Under the pieces are notes generated by a model that saw only the letters and a list, made by a program, of their open reading frames with translations, was not told the origin of the DNA and made no database searches. DNA of 64,000 nucleotides. Origin: Marinoscillum sp965229915. Lineage in GTDB: Bacteria > Bacteroidota > Bacteroidia > Cytophagales > Cyclobacteriaceae. The stretch lies in NCBI RefSeq assembly GCF_965229915.1, contig NZ_CBDDJZ010000001.1:4030001-4094000 (forward strand), read 5' to 3'. This document shows positions 24,257-33,381 of this stretch, piece after piece; position 1 is the first letter of the stretch; every line of letters starts with the position of its first letter. The position numbers were made by a program, and so were the translations under genes.

Positions 24257-24320
24257 AAGTATAGCTTTTAGTATCAGCGAATAGCCACTTGGTTCGTTAT
24301 GACCGGTAAAGGTTCTCAAC

Positions 24321-24374
24321 CACTGGCCGTGCGTCTGACACTGGCCGTGTGCCTCACAATGGCTGAGTGCCTCA
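24321..24374. repeat. Three imperfect 18-bp tandem repeats
   Basis: CACTGGCCGTGCGTCTGA, CACTGGCCGTGTGCCTCA and CAATGGCTGAGTGCCTCA follow each other exactly, upstream of the second padR. They may be operator sites; the rest of the 24257-24509 gap shows nothing else. Confidence 0.65.
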
Positions 24375-24509
24375 CACTTATTTCGCTTTTGTAGAACAAG
24401 TATACGGAGGAGTTTGGGAAATGTTCTACAAAGGTGAAAAATGAATGTTCTGTTATCTTTTCGGATCGAATTTGAGTGTGAGTTATTTATAAAGATTCAC
24501 TAATTTGAA

Positions 24510-27500
24510 ATGGTATTTAACCATGGAATGAAATCAATAGCATTTTTAGATCTTGAAATTTCTGATCAGAACAATGGTGTTATTCTTGATGCGGGAGCAG
24601 TAAATCATGTTAACGAGAAAATACATTCGAAGAAGGCATCTGATTTAGGTCAATTTATAACAAATGCAGAGTATTGGGTTGGTCATAATATCTTTACTCA
24701 CGACTTAAAATATTTGGATAAGGTGTTTCCTGATCTTGTTTCGAAAACAAAGGCAATTGACACTCTTCCGCTATCTGCTCTTCTTTTTCCTAAGCGTCCA
24801 TATCATAAGTTGGTCAAAGATGACAAACTCCAGTCTGATGAATTAAACAACCCACTCAATGATGCGATAAAGGCAAGGGATTTGTTTTTTGAGGAAATCA
24901 ATGCCTTTAAGGCTTTAGATACTTCATTTCAGGCCATTCTCTGTTCTTTATTGAAAGGCCACTTGCACTTTCAGTATTTTTTTGAATGGATGGAATTTGT
25001 ACCAATTGAAGGAAATGTAATTGGTCTAATCAAAAGGAGATTTGATGGTCAATTATGCTCGGATTCTAACCTCGAACAAATCATTTTTAATCACCCAATA
25101 GAACTGGCCTATTGCTTAGTGTTAATAAATACACAAGATGAATTTTCTGTTTTCCCAAAATGGATTCTAAAAACATATCCAAAAGTCAATAATGTACTGT
25201 TTTTACTGAGAAATCAGCCTTGCTTGAAAGGTTGTAACTATTGCTATCAGCACTTGGATATTTTCCATGGTCTTAAATCATTCTTTAATTTCGATTCTTA
25301 TCGACAATATGGAGGAGAAGCATTGCAAGAAAATGCTGTAAGAGCTGCAATTCAAAATAAATCCATTCTTGCAGTTTTTCCTACTGGAGGAGGAAAGTCA
25401 ATAACCTTTCAAGTTCCTGCATTGATGAATGGGAAATCATTTAGGGGCTTGACAATCGTTATTTCTCCTCTTCAGTCCTTGATGAAGGATCAAATTGATA
25501 ACCTTGAGCGTCAAGGAATAACTTCAGCTGTTACAATAAATGGACTTCTTGACCCTATCGAACGTTCCAAATCACTAGAACGAGTGGCAAATGGAACTGC
25601 ACACTTACTCTACATCTCACCAGAATCTTTGAGATCCAAAACAATTGAAAATGTCATCTTGGGACGGACAATTGCTCGATTTGTCATCGATGAAGCACAT
25701 TGCTTTTCATCATGGGGACAGGATTTTCGAGTCGACTACTTATACATAGGAGACTTCATCAAAGAGATTCAAGAAAAGAAAAACCTAACAGAGCCAATTC
25801 CAGTCTCTTGTTTTACAGCCACAGCTAAGCGTAAGGTTATAGAGGATATTTGCAAATACTTTCAGGATAAGCTTTCACTTGAGCTAAGCACATTGCAAGC
25901 TAAAGTTGGCCGTACCAATCTTCACTACAATGTACTGAGAAAAAGTAACGACGATGAAAAATATGTCGAAATCAGGAACCTTATTGAACAGCATAGTTGC
26001 CCTACTATTATCTATGTTTCTCGAACCAGGCGAGCTAGTGAACTGGCCCTAAGACTAACAAAAGACGGGTATCATTCCCTCGCTTATCACGGGAAAATGG
26101 AAGCAAAGGAAAAAACGATAAATCAACGCTCTTTCATTGAAGGTGACACAGATATAATGGTTGCCACTTCAGCCTTTGGTATGGGAGTAGATAAGAAAGA
26201 TGTTGGCTTAGTTATACACTATGATATTTCCGACTCACTCGAAAATTACGTTCAGGAAGCGGGTAGGGCTGGTAGAGATGAAAATCTCCAAGCCGAGTGT
26301 TATGTATTGTACAATGAAGAGGATCTTAGCAAACATTTCACTCTACTTAATCAAACCAAGATTACTCTTAAAGAAATTAATCAGGTTTGGTCAGCTATTA
26401 AGAAGCTGAAAACAAAAATGTCAAGTTCGGCTCTTGAAATAGCCAGAAAAGCAGGCTGGGATGATAACGTCCTCGGAATTGAAAATCGGATTACAACGGC
26501 AATTGCGGCTCTAGAAGAGGCCGGATACTTGAAGAGAGGACAAAACTCACCAAGAATTTATGCCAGTAGTATTCAAACGTCAAATGCACAAGAAGCTATT
26601 GATAGAATAAATACTTCAGAAAGGTTTACTGAAAGACAAAGAGAACAAGCCATCCGAATTATCAAAAAACTTATTGCAACCAAAAGCAGGAAGCATTCAA
26701 ATGAAGAGGAAGCAGAAGCCCGTGTGGACTATATATCCGATCACCTTGGAATTGTAAAGGAGGATGTAATACGCATTATTAACCTACTCAGGGAGGAAAA
26801 AATCCTTGCAAATAGTAAAGATTTGACTGCTTATATACAAAACTCGGTAAACATCAACAAGTCAAAATCTAGGCTAGAGGAGTTTGTGAAAATCGAAAAC
26901 TACTTACTGACCGAACTAGATGAAACGGAGAGAGTAGTAAATATTAAAGAGCTTAATGAATCAATCGAAAATCAAGGCAACTATTTCGTTAGTCCTTCCA
27001 AGATTAAAACCATTTTCACATTTTGGGCAATAAAGAATTGGATCAAAAAAGAGCATCATCCCCGATCAGCTAATCATGTAAGGGTTGTAACCTGCCTGCC
27101 TATAAATGAACTACAGGAAAAGCAACACACCCGTCATGAGTTGGCCGAGTTCATTCTTCAATATCTCTTCCAAAAGGCAGACCCAGATGATCCCAATGTA
27201 GCTAAAGAAGAGAGCCTAGTAGAATTTTCGATTGTTGAACTTAAAGAAGCGTACGAATCTCACTCGGCTCTCTTCAAAAGGGTAATTGAACAGGAAGATG
27301 TAGAAAATGCTCTTTTTTATCTTTCCCGGATTGAAGCACTAAGAATAGAAGGGGGTTTTCTTGTTGTCCATAACCGGCTCACCCTTGAACGTTTGGAACT
27401 GGATAATAAAAGAAGGTTTAAGGTAGAAGACTACCAGCCTTTAAGGGATTTCTATTCAAATAAGGTAGAGCAAATCCATATAGTAGGAGAGTACGCAAGA

Positions 27501-29336
27501 AAAATGGTTGAGAACTATCAAGAAGCTTTAACATTTGTCGATGACTATTTTCAGCTCAACTTTTCTTCCTTTCTTAACAAGTATTTTAAAGGTAGTAGAC
27601 GAGATGATTTACGCTTAAACATCACTCCAGAAAAGTTCCGACAGCTGTTTGGAGATCTAAGTCCGACCCAGATGAAAATTATTAAGGATTCAGAATCGAA
27701 GCATATTGCTGTGGCGGCTGGACCAGGCAGTGGCAAGACCAAAACGTTGGTGCATAAGCTTGCCTCCTTGCTTTTAATGGAAGATGTAAAGCATGAGCAA
27801 CTTCTTATGTTGACATTCTCCAGGGCTGCTGCAACGGAGTTTAAACTTCGCCTCCTAAAGTTGGTCGGCAATGCCGGTTTGTTTGTTGAAATTAAGACAT
27901 TTCATTCCTATTGTTTTGACATTCTCGGAAAAGTTGGATCAGTGCAAAAGTCTTCTAACATTATTCGTGAAGCCACTGTCAAGATTAATAATGGAGAAGT
28001 CGAACAAAAAGAGATAACACGGGTGGCTTTGGTTATTGATGAAGCCCAAGATATGAGTCCTGATGAATACGGGTTAATTGAAGCGTTGGTTGGGCAAAAT
28101 GAACAAATGAGAGTTATTGCCGTCGGTGATGATGATCAAAATATTTATGAATTTCGAGGGTCTTCCTCGAAGTACTTTATAGACTTTATCAATCAGCAAC
28201 AAGCCACTAAATATGATTTGTTAGAAAACTACAGGAGCAAATCCAATCTAGTAGAATTATCTAACCAATTAGCACAATCGATAAAGGAAAGAGTTAAGCA
28301 AATTCCCATACAAGCTGTTCAGGAAGATAGCGGTGAAATCAAGATTGTTTACTACCGAAGCTCTAACCTAGTACAGCCAATAATTAGCGATATTCTAAAT
28401 GTTGATTTGAAAGGAACAACGGCTGTACTAACCAAAACCAATGAAGAAGCATTTCTGGTTGCACATGGACTAGTTAGTAATGGCGTTCATGCAAAATTGG
28501 TTAAGTCTCATGACGGATTTAATCTGAGCTCAATGGAAGAAATTCATTTTTTTCTTGAACAATTTGACTCTAAAAAAGTGAGCCATACTTTGACCAGTGA
28601 TGTTTGGGAGGATACCAAAAAATCAGCAAAGGACAAATTTTTGAATAGCCATAACTATGAGGTTTTAGATAGGCTGGTCTCTGAGTTCGAGCACCTTTAT
28701 CCAAAGACACGATTTAAGTCGGATTTTGAGCAGTTTGTTAACGAGTCAAAAATTGAAGATTTCGTATCATCCGATAGTGAAAGTATGCTGGTGACAACAA
28801 TGCATAAGTCTAAAGGGAAGGAATTTGACAATGTTTTTATTCTGTTGAGAGGATTTCAAGTCAATACGGAGGAGAACAAAAGACTATTATACGTTGCGCT
28901 TACAAGAGCTAAAAGCCGATTACATATTCATTCTAATAGTAGGATTTTTGATAACATCCCGCTAGAAACCCTAGAAATTGTAGAAGACAATGGCAACTAT
29001 GAAGGGTTAGATAAATTAGAACTCCATCTTGATATGCACGACGTAAACCTTGGGTACTTTGAGTATGTTCAGCATCGTGTAAAAAACCTACATGCTGGTC
29101 TTGAACTTAGTGTCAATGAGGAAGGGTGTACACTTAATGCCAATGATTTTGTCCTTAAGTTTTCAAAAGCGTTTAAGCAAAAGTTAAATGAGCATGGTTT
29201 AAGGAATTATAATATGGTAAATGCAACTATTAATTTTACATTGTATTGGTGGGTGGATGAAGAAAAAACTAAGGAGGTGAAAGTGCTACTTCCCAAAGTA
29301 ACATTTAGTAAGTCAAATAACACGGACATGAAATGA
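24510..29336 (+). CDS. Triple fusion: DnaQ-like exonuclease / RecQ helicase / UvrD helicase
   Basis: 1608 residues; the ATG at 24528 (MKSIAFLDLE) is an equally likely start. Residues 1-130 look like a 3'-5' exonuclease of the DEDD class (FLDLE at 12-16, GHNIFTHD at 58-65). A CX3CX2CX2H cluster (238-248) follows. RecQ-type SF2 helicase: PTGGGKS at 291-297, DEAH at 394-397, GRAGRD at 585-590; the usual cysteines of the RecQ zinc site after it are missing. Residues about 1055-1480 are an SF1/UvrD helicase: GPGSGKT at 1071-1077, DEAQD at 1177, DDDQNIYEFRG, TMHKSKGKEFDNVF, YVALTRAK at about 1461. The gene is A+T-richer than its neighbours and overlaps an HNH gene by 4 bases. Probably a DNA-targeting defence protein; this role is inference. 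Confidence 0.85.
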   Translation: MVFNHGMKSIAFLDLEISDQNNGVILDAGAVNHVNEKIHSKKASDLGQFITNAEYWVGHNIFTHDLKYLDKVFPDLVSKTKAIDTLPLSALLFPKRPYHKLVKDDKLQSDELNNPLNDAIKARDLFFEEINAFKALDTSFQAILCSLLKGHLHFQYFFEWMEFVPIEGNVIGLIKRRFDGQLCSDSNLEQIIFNHPIELAYCLVLINTQDEFSVFPKWILKTYPKVNNVLFLLRNQPCLKGCNYCYQHLDIFHGLKSFFNFDSYRQYGGEALQENAVRAAIQNKSILAVFPTGGGKSITFQVPALMNGKSFRGLTIVISPLQSLMKDQIDNLERQGITSAVTINGLLDPIERSKSLERVANGTAHLLYISPESLRSKTIENVILGRTIARFVIDEAHCFSSWGQDFRVDYLYIGDFIKEIQEKKNLTEPIPVSCFTATAKRKVIEDICKYFQDKLSLELSTLQAKVGRTNLHYNVLRKSNDDEKYVEIRNLIEQHSCPTIIYVSRTRRASELALRLTKDGYHSLAYHGKMEAKEKTINQRSFIEGDTDIMVATSAFGMGVDKKDVGLVIHYDISDSLENYVQEAGRAGRDENLQAECYVLYNEEDLSKHFTLLNQTKITLKEINQVWSAIKKLKTKMSSSALEIARKAGWDDNVLGIENRITTAIAALEEAGYLKRGQNSPRIYASSIQTSNAQEAIDRINTSERFTERQREQAIRIIKKLIATKSRKHSNEEEAEARVDYISDHLGIVKEDVIRIINLLREEKILANSKDLTAYIQNSVNINKSKSRLEEFVKIENYLLTELDETERVVNIKELNESIENQGNYFVSPSKIKTIFTFWAIKNWIKKEHHPRSANHVRVVTCLPINELQEKQHTRHELAEFILQYLFQKADPDDPNVAKEESLVEFSIVELKEAYESHSALFKRVIEQEDVENALFYLSRIEALRIEGGFLVVHNRLTLERLELDNKRRFKVEDYQPLRDFYSNKVEQIHIVGEYARKMVENYQEALTFVDDYFQLNFSSFLNKYFKGSRRDDLRLNITPEKFRQLFGDLSPTQMKIIKDSESKHIAVAAGPGSGKTKTLVHKLASLLLMEDVKHEQLLMLTFSRAAATEFKLRLLKLVGNAGLFVEIKTFHSYCFDILGKVGSVQKSSNIIREATVKINNGEVEQKEITRVALVIDEAQDMSPDEYGLIEALVGQNEQMRVIAVGDDDQNIYEFRGSSSKYFIDFINQQQATKYDLLENYRSKSNLVELSNQLAQSIKERVKQIPIQAVQEDSGEIKIVYYRSSNLVQPIISDILNVDLKGTTAVLTKTNEEAFLVAHGLVSNGVHAKLVKSHDGFNLSSMEEIHFFLEQFDSKKVSHTLTSDVWEDTKKSAKDKFLNSHNYEVLDRLVSEFEHLYPKTRFKSDFEQFVNESKIEDFVSSDSESMLVTTMHKSKGKEFDNVFILLRGFQVNTEENKRLLYVALTRAKSRLHIHSNSRIFDNIPLETLEIVEDNGNYEGLDKLELHLDMHDVNLGYFEYVQHRVKNLHAGLELSVNEEGCTLNANDFVLKFSKAFKQKLNEHGLRNYNMVNATINFTLYWWVDEEKTKEVKVLLPKVTFSKSNNTDMK

Positions 29337-30094
29337 AACAACATCAACAACCGTGGACACGCAATGAGTTAATCTTAGCTATCAACCTTTATTGCAAGCT
29401 GCCTTTTGGGAAAATGCATAAGGGTAATCGGGAAGTAATTGAACTTGCTAGATTAATTGGGCGCACGCCAAGCTCGGTTGGGTTGAAGCTGGGAAACTTC
29501 GCAAGCTTAGATCCCGGTCTTAAAGCAAGGGGAATCAAAGGAGCAGATCATACAAGCAAACTAGACAAGATAATCTGGGCAGAATTTTATAACAATTGGG
29601 AGGAAGCTGCATTTAAAAGTGAAATGCTCTTGCAGGCATTTCAAGATCAAGCTATTCCTACAGCAGAAAAGGATTTTGAGGAAGTCATAGGTAAGGAAAA
29701 GGAGAGAAATGTTAGAACTCGTGTTAATCAGTCTTTCTTCAGAAAAGCAATTCTAGCTTCTTACAATTACACTTGTTGTATTACGGGAATTTCACAACCA
29801 GAATTATTAATTGCTGGGCATATAATGCCTTGGAGTTTAGATGAAAAAAATAGAATGAATCCCTGCAATGGGCTGGCAATGAACGGACTTCACGATAAGG
29901 CTTTTGAAGTAGGATTGATCTCGATTAGCCCCGATTATAAAATTTTGATCTCTTCTGAGTTGAAGAAAAACAAAACGGAACCAGTTCAAACCTACTTCAC
30001 CGAATATGAAGGTAGAGAAATCATCTTACCCTCAAAGTTTTTGCCTGACCCTGAGTTTCTGAAATATCATAATTATGAGCGTTTTCTTGGCTAG
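29333..30094 (+). CDS. HNH endonuclease coupled to the RecQ-UvrD fusion
   Basis: 253 residues. The start overlaps the helicase stop (ATGA), so the two are translationally coupled. N-terminal half (1-110) begins WTRNELILAINLYCKLPFGKMHKGN and has a helical, DNA-binding-like look (IGRTPSSVGLKLGNFASLDP). The C-terminal half is an HNH domain: YTCCITG...LLIAGHIMPWSLDEKNRMNPCNGLAMNGLHDKAFEVGLISI, the His-Asn-His pattern of predicted restriction nucleases. It probably cuts DNA unwound or marked by its partner. A+T-rich like the helicase gene. Confidence 0.85.
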   Translation: MKQHQQPWTRNELILAINLYCKLPFGKMHKGNREVIELARLIGRTPSSVGLKLGNFASLDPGLKARGIKGADHTSKLDKIIWAEFYNNWEEAAFKSEMLLQAFQDQAIPTAEKDFEEVIGKEKERNVRTRVNQSFFRKAILASYNYTCCITGISQPELLIAGHIMPWSLDEKNRMNPCNGLAMNGLHDKAFEVGLISISPDYKILISSELKKNKTEPVQTYFTEYEGREIILPSKFLPDPEFLKYHNYERFLG

Positions 30095-30097
30095 TCT

Positions 30098-31054
30098 CTA
30101 CCCAAACCCCCACCTTTTCCTATGCCATTCCAGGTTCTCATGTGAGGGTCGATGGCGGTCATTGGTCGGTAGAATCAGCTTTTGGCCTTTGAACTGTGAT
30201 AGGTTAAAAGGAGAGTCACTTTCCTTGAAATCATCGGATATCAAGATTCGGTAATCGTTATCTATGGATACCAGTCCACGATCAAAGGCTCGATGTAGGT
30301 TAGGACATAGTGAAATGCCATTACTCACGGTATCGTCGTGGCTTTCTGCCCAGGGCACAATGTGACACGCATCAATCATGGAGGCATTGGAAGTTGTATC
30401 TACTCTCAGTCCAGTTACAGCACAGGTGTTGTTGTAGAGCATTGGAATTTGCCGCTTGAAGGCGCCTTGTCGTATGAAAGATTCTTCTTCTATTTCGTCT
30501 TTGGATTGGTTTAATAGATTCTGAATGCGCTGGCGATAGCTTGCCGGGTCTTCAGCCACTATTTGATGTTCGATTTCTTCGAAGTACTGATAGGAGCTGG
30601 GACGAGATACAGCTTTGTAATTGGGGAAGTACTTTTCAGTAATCGCCGTTCTATACACTTGACGATTAATTGGGTCTGTCAGGAAATGAAATAATTCATC
30701 AGCCAGCTGTCCATACTGGACAAATTCGCGCAATGCTGATAAGCTTTTGATGGAGTTGGAGGCTGTAAGCGCTTTTTCAAAATTACGATAAGTCACCAGC
30801 TTCCATATTTGAGATTTTTCGTTGTGCAAATGGTAATAGGGCAGGGCAAAGTTGGGAGTATGTCCCGTAGTAACCAGTTGATTCCAGTTGCCTCTAAATA
30901 ATCCAACCAACTCAGGTGTGATCTCAAACTTATTTTCTCTAGCAAATCCACGATCCATCATGTCTACAAGGGCCAGCATGAGTATGGGTTTATGCGGAGC
31001 TGGCCCGTATTTGGTAGTTCCTTGTTTGAAAGATATGTAACGTTTGAGATTCAA
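30098..31054 (-). CDS. HNH restriction-type endonuclease with HKP-domain N terminus
   Basis: 318 residues, convergent with the first HNH gene, the two stops 3 bases apart. Residues 1-150 have the pattern GPAPHKPILMLALVDMMDRG...ELVGLFRGNW found in predicted HNH restriction enzymes (COG3440 group); a related domain in ScoMcrA-type enzymes binds phosphorothioated DNA, but whether this one does is unknown. The C-terminal HNH nuclease (NTCAVTG...DACHIVPWAESHDDTVSNGISLCPNLHRAFDRGLVSI) is clearly related to that of the neighbouring HNH protein. Base composition is closer to the host average than that of the helicase gene, so it may be older here. Confidence 0.82.
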   Translation of the reverse strand: MNLKRYISFKQGTTKYGPAPHKPILMLALVDMMDRGFARENKFEITPELVGLFRGNWNQLVTTGHTPNFALPYYHLHNEKSQIWKLVTYRNFEKALTASNSIKSLSALREFVQYGQLADELFHFLTDPINRQVYRTAITEKYFPNYKAVSRPSSYQYFEEIEHQIVAEDPASYRQRIQNLLNQSKDEIEEESFIRQGAFKRQIPMLYNNTCAVTGLRVDTTSNASMIDACHIVPWAESHDDTVSNGISLCPNLHRAFDRGLVSIDNDYRILISDDFKESDSPFNLSQFKGQKLILPTNDRHRPSHENLEWHRKRWGFG

Positions 31055-31244
31055 GTGATAAACTTACTAAACTCTTCTCACCAAACCTTCGAATCTACGC
31101 TCAGGAAGGAACTAGCATGTTTAGCTATAGCTAAGCCAACTGGTTCTACCTTCTTTTGTCCATAAAAATCCTCCTCCAAACGACGATTTCAACCACATAT
31201 GCTATATTTCCTTTTTTAACCAATGATTAACTAATACTTAGCCA

Positions 31245-31649
31245 ATGACTTTAGAGGAGAAACTACGCTTTTGCAGGGTTTGTACTAACCGCAAAATGAA
31301 TCCTGCCGTGGGTATAGTGTGCTCACTTACGGACGAAAAGCCTCAGTTCGAGGAAAAATGCGAAGACTTTTTGATCGACGGACAGGAGCGTGATCGGCTC
31401 GACACCTTAGAGCAGGAAGCATCTGATTATGAAGAGGCCAATGGTGGAGGTTTCTTCGCTCCAGAGCAAAGGGGCATACAAAAAGGAGTCACCGGTGGTG
31501 TCGCCATGATAGCGATAGCCGTCGCCTGGTTTTTTATCGGTCTGCAAATGGGATATGTGTATTACTATCCGCCCATTCTGTTTTGTATCGGGCTGTATGC
31601 GCTGATCAAAGGGATTTTTAAGGGCAACCTATCTGGTAAGAAGAATTAA
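31245..31649 (+). CDS. Small membrane protein with N-terminal cysteine motif
   Basis: 134 residues. The N-terminal part has four cysteines in FCRVCTNRKMNPAVGIVCSLTDEKPQFEEKC, which may bind a metal; it is followed by an acidic linker and two transmembrane helices (residues about 84-104 and 107-125). This pattern recurs in Bacteroidota as proteins of unknown function. No neighbour suggests a role. Confidence 0.65.
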   Translation: MTLEEKLRFCRVCTNRKMNPAVGIVCSLTDEKPQFEEKCEDFLIDGQERDRLDTLEQEASDYEEANGGGFFAPEQRGIQKGVTGGVAMIAIAVAWFFIGLQMGYVYYYPPILFCIGLYALIKGIFKGNLSGKKN

Positions 31650-31652
31650 TAA

Positions 31653-31819
31653 AAGGGGCTGTCTCAAAAGCGGTGCTCTTGTCATCCTGAACTGGTTCCG
31701 CATGGAATGTCAGGATCTAAAATGCATTGATATTCAACTACATAGATTCTGAAATAAACCTGTCTGCCGACAGGCAGGTTCAGAATGACACCAATTTCAG
31801 ACTTGTGAGACAGCCCCTT
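31653..31819. mobile_element. MITE-like element, 167 bp, with 14-bp perfect terminal inverted repeats
   Basis: Ends AAGGGGCTGTCTCA and TGAGACAGCCCCTT are exact inverse complements. Inside are two further palindromes: one around CATCCTGAAC...GTCAGGATC and one built on CCTGTCTGCCGACAGGCAGG (31747-31791). No open frame or transposase. GGGGCTGTCTCA-type ends are typical of some insertion sequences, so it may be a non-autonomous relative; it may also double as a terminator for the flanking genes. Confidence 0.6.
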
Positions 31820-31831
31820 CTCAACCTTCCT

Positions 31832-32551
31832 TTAATGATGCTCCTGTGTGACCAGTTCGGCGGGTACGAGGGCTCTTTTCTGCAGTACAGCGATGATCAT
31901 GTCCGTGATCTCATCCACGCTGGTGCTCTCCATGTTAAAGATCAGGTCAAAGATGCTGGTGTCTATTGCTTTATCTATCAGGTGTTCGGCCCATAGTTTG
32001 CGGCTATGGTCTGTTTTGTGAATGAGCTTTTCTGCTTCAGTAGCACTGATCTTTTTCACCTCACTGACCACTTGTATGCGGTGCTCCAGGGGAGCGTTTA
32101 GTTTGATGTGCAGACTGTTGGGCAATTTGCGCGTCACCCCGATCCCGCCACGTCCCACGATGATCACATTGCCTTTTTTGGCATAGGTACAGATGATGTC
32201 TTTCACCTTATCGATGATCTTCTTGTCTGGCAGGTGATAGTGGTGGTTAAATACCGACAGCAGGTCGTTGACCACATCCGCATGATGCAGTTGGATCCGA
32301 TGGTCTACATCCAGAGAGGTCATGCCCAGCTCATGGGCGGACTCTTCCAGGATTTCCTTGTCGATGTATCTCCACGGATGGGATTTGAACCCTCCACTTC
32401 CCAGTTTGTTGAGCTTTTGAATCAGCGATTTGATCACTGATTCCTCGTCGCATCCATAGCTGCGCGAGAGCGTGATGAAGGGTCCGGTTTCGGATTGATG
32501 AGCCATGAGACGCTCACGTTCTTCCAGATAGTTCTTAAGATTGATTTTCAT
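31832..32551 (-). CDS. Cytidylate kinase-like family protein
   Basis: 239 residues. Resembles the cytidylate-kinase-like family (Cytidylate_kin2): ITLSRSYGCDEESVIKSLIQKL as the phosphate-binding region, WRYIDKEILEESAHELG, NVIIVGRGG, LHIKLNAPLEHRIQVV and the lid-like RKLWAEHLI. The P-loop is unusual (GCDEES instead of GxxGxGKS), as is normal for this subgroup, whose substrate is not established. Monocistronic. Confidence 0.75.
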   Translation of the reverse strand: MKINLKNYLEERERLMAHQSETGPFITLSRSYGCDEESVIKSLIQKLNKLGSGGFKSHPWRYIDKEILEESAHELGMTSLDVDHRIQLHHADVVNDLLSVFNHHYHLPDKKIIDKVKDIICTYAKKGNVIIVGRGGIGVTRKLPNSLHIKLNAPLEHRIQVVSEVKKISATEAEKLIHKTDHSRKLWAEHLIDKAIDTSIFDLIFNMESTSVDEITDMIIAVLQKRALVPAELVTQEHH

Positions 32552-32811
32552 ATATTAACTGTTAATACCCGGTCCAGCGATGCTTTCATGAAGACATCCG
32601 TCCGACCCAGGTGAGTTGAGCATACCTAATTCATTGATCAGTTTTCAACGCTTAAATAAATGGTGCACTCTGAATTTTTTCTGGATTTTTGGATAATCCG
32701 TAATGGAATGCGGTGGAAGCGTGTTTCCGCTGTATGAATCCGTACAAACTGTCGACGATTGACTTATCTTTACTCCCAAGAAGTAGTTATAGACCATAGA
32801 AACGAATAGAC

Positions 32812-33243
32812 ATGAAATCAATCGCGATTACCTGGACGCTGTTATTGGGGAGCTTTGCCGTATTGGCGCAGACACCTATCGATAAGCTGCAGCAAACCAA
32901 TAGTGATTACCTGAAGAAAATGGAGTCTGAGGGGTATGGTTTTCGCTCTCAGATCATCACCGAGTTCAACCCGGAAAATGCGGAGCAGAATGTCAATATC
33001 AAACTGAAGGCAGGACATACCTATCAGCTGGTGGCCATAAGTGATTCAGATGTGAAATCCCTCGATCTGGAGGTGAAATCCATGAAGACCCACTCCATTA
33101 AATCACTCGTGGTACCGGAAGTATCCGGAGCGGTCAAGGAGTTGAAAACGGAAAAATCGGGCAAGTTTAAGATCGTATTGAATGTGGCGGAGTTTTCCAA
33201 CGCAGGTCAGGGCTTTGTGAGCTTTATGGTGCTGAGGAAGTAA
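32812..33243 (+). CDS. Secreted protein of unknown function
   Basis: 143 residues with a signal peptide ending VLAQ. The mature part is short, beta-rich and Lys-rich (GHTYQLVAISDSDVKSLDLEVK, GKFKIVLNVAEF) and looks like a small periplasmic or secreted beta-sandwich. No family was recognised. TATCTTTA about 35 bases upstream could be its -7 promoter element. Confidence 0.55.
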   Translation: MKSIAITWTLLLGSFAVLAQTPIDKLQQTNSDYLKKMESEGYGFRSQIITEFNPENAEQNVNIKLKAGHTYQLVAISDSDVKSLDLEVKSMKTHSIKSLVVPEVSGAVKELKTEKSGKFKIVLNVAEFSNAGQGFVSFMVLRK

Positions 33244-33318
33244 TCGGGCATTATACAGGCTTCTCATTTATTCAATGGAGCCGAAATTGCGATAAGCCTG
33301 ACAGCAAGGATATCACAT

Positions 33319-33352
33319 AAAAAAAGAGGCCGATCTTCAGATACGGCCTCTT
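33319..33352 (-). terminator. Terminator of the peroxiredoxin gene
   Basis: AAGAGGCCG / CGGCCTCTT stem; on the minus strand a T run follows. It may also end the convergent + strand gene. Confidence 0.8.
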
Positions 33353-33381
33353 AACACTTCAATCTATAAACAACTAATTAC

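Noticed and set aside
24510..29336. Frameshift or assembly fusion as the cause of the triple-domain helicase
   Set aside because: The frame is unbroken over 1608 codons, the linkers have normal composition, and both helicase motif sets are complete, so a true fusion is more likely.
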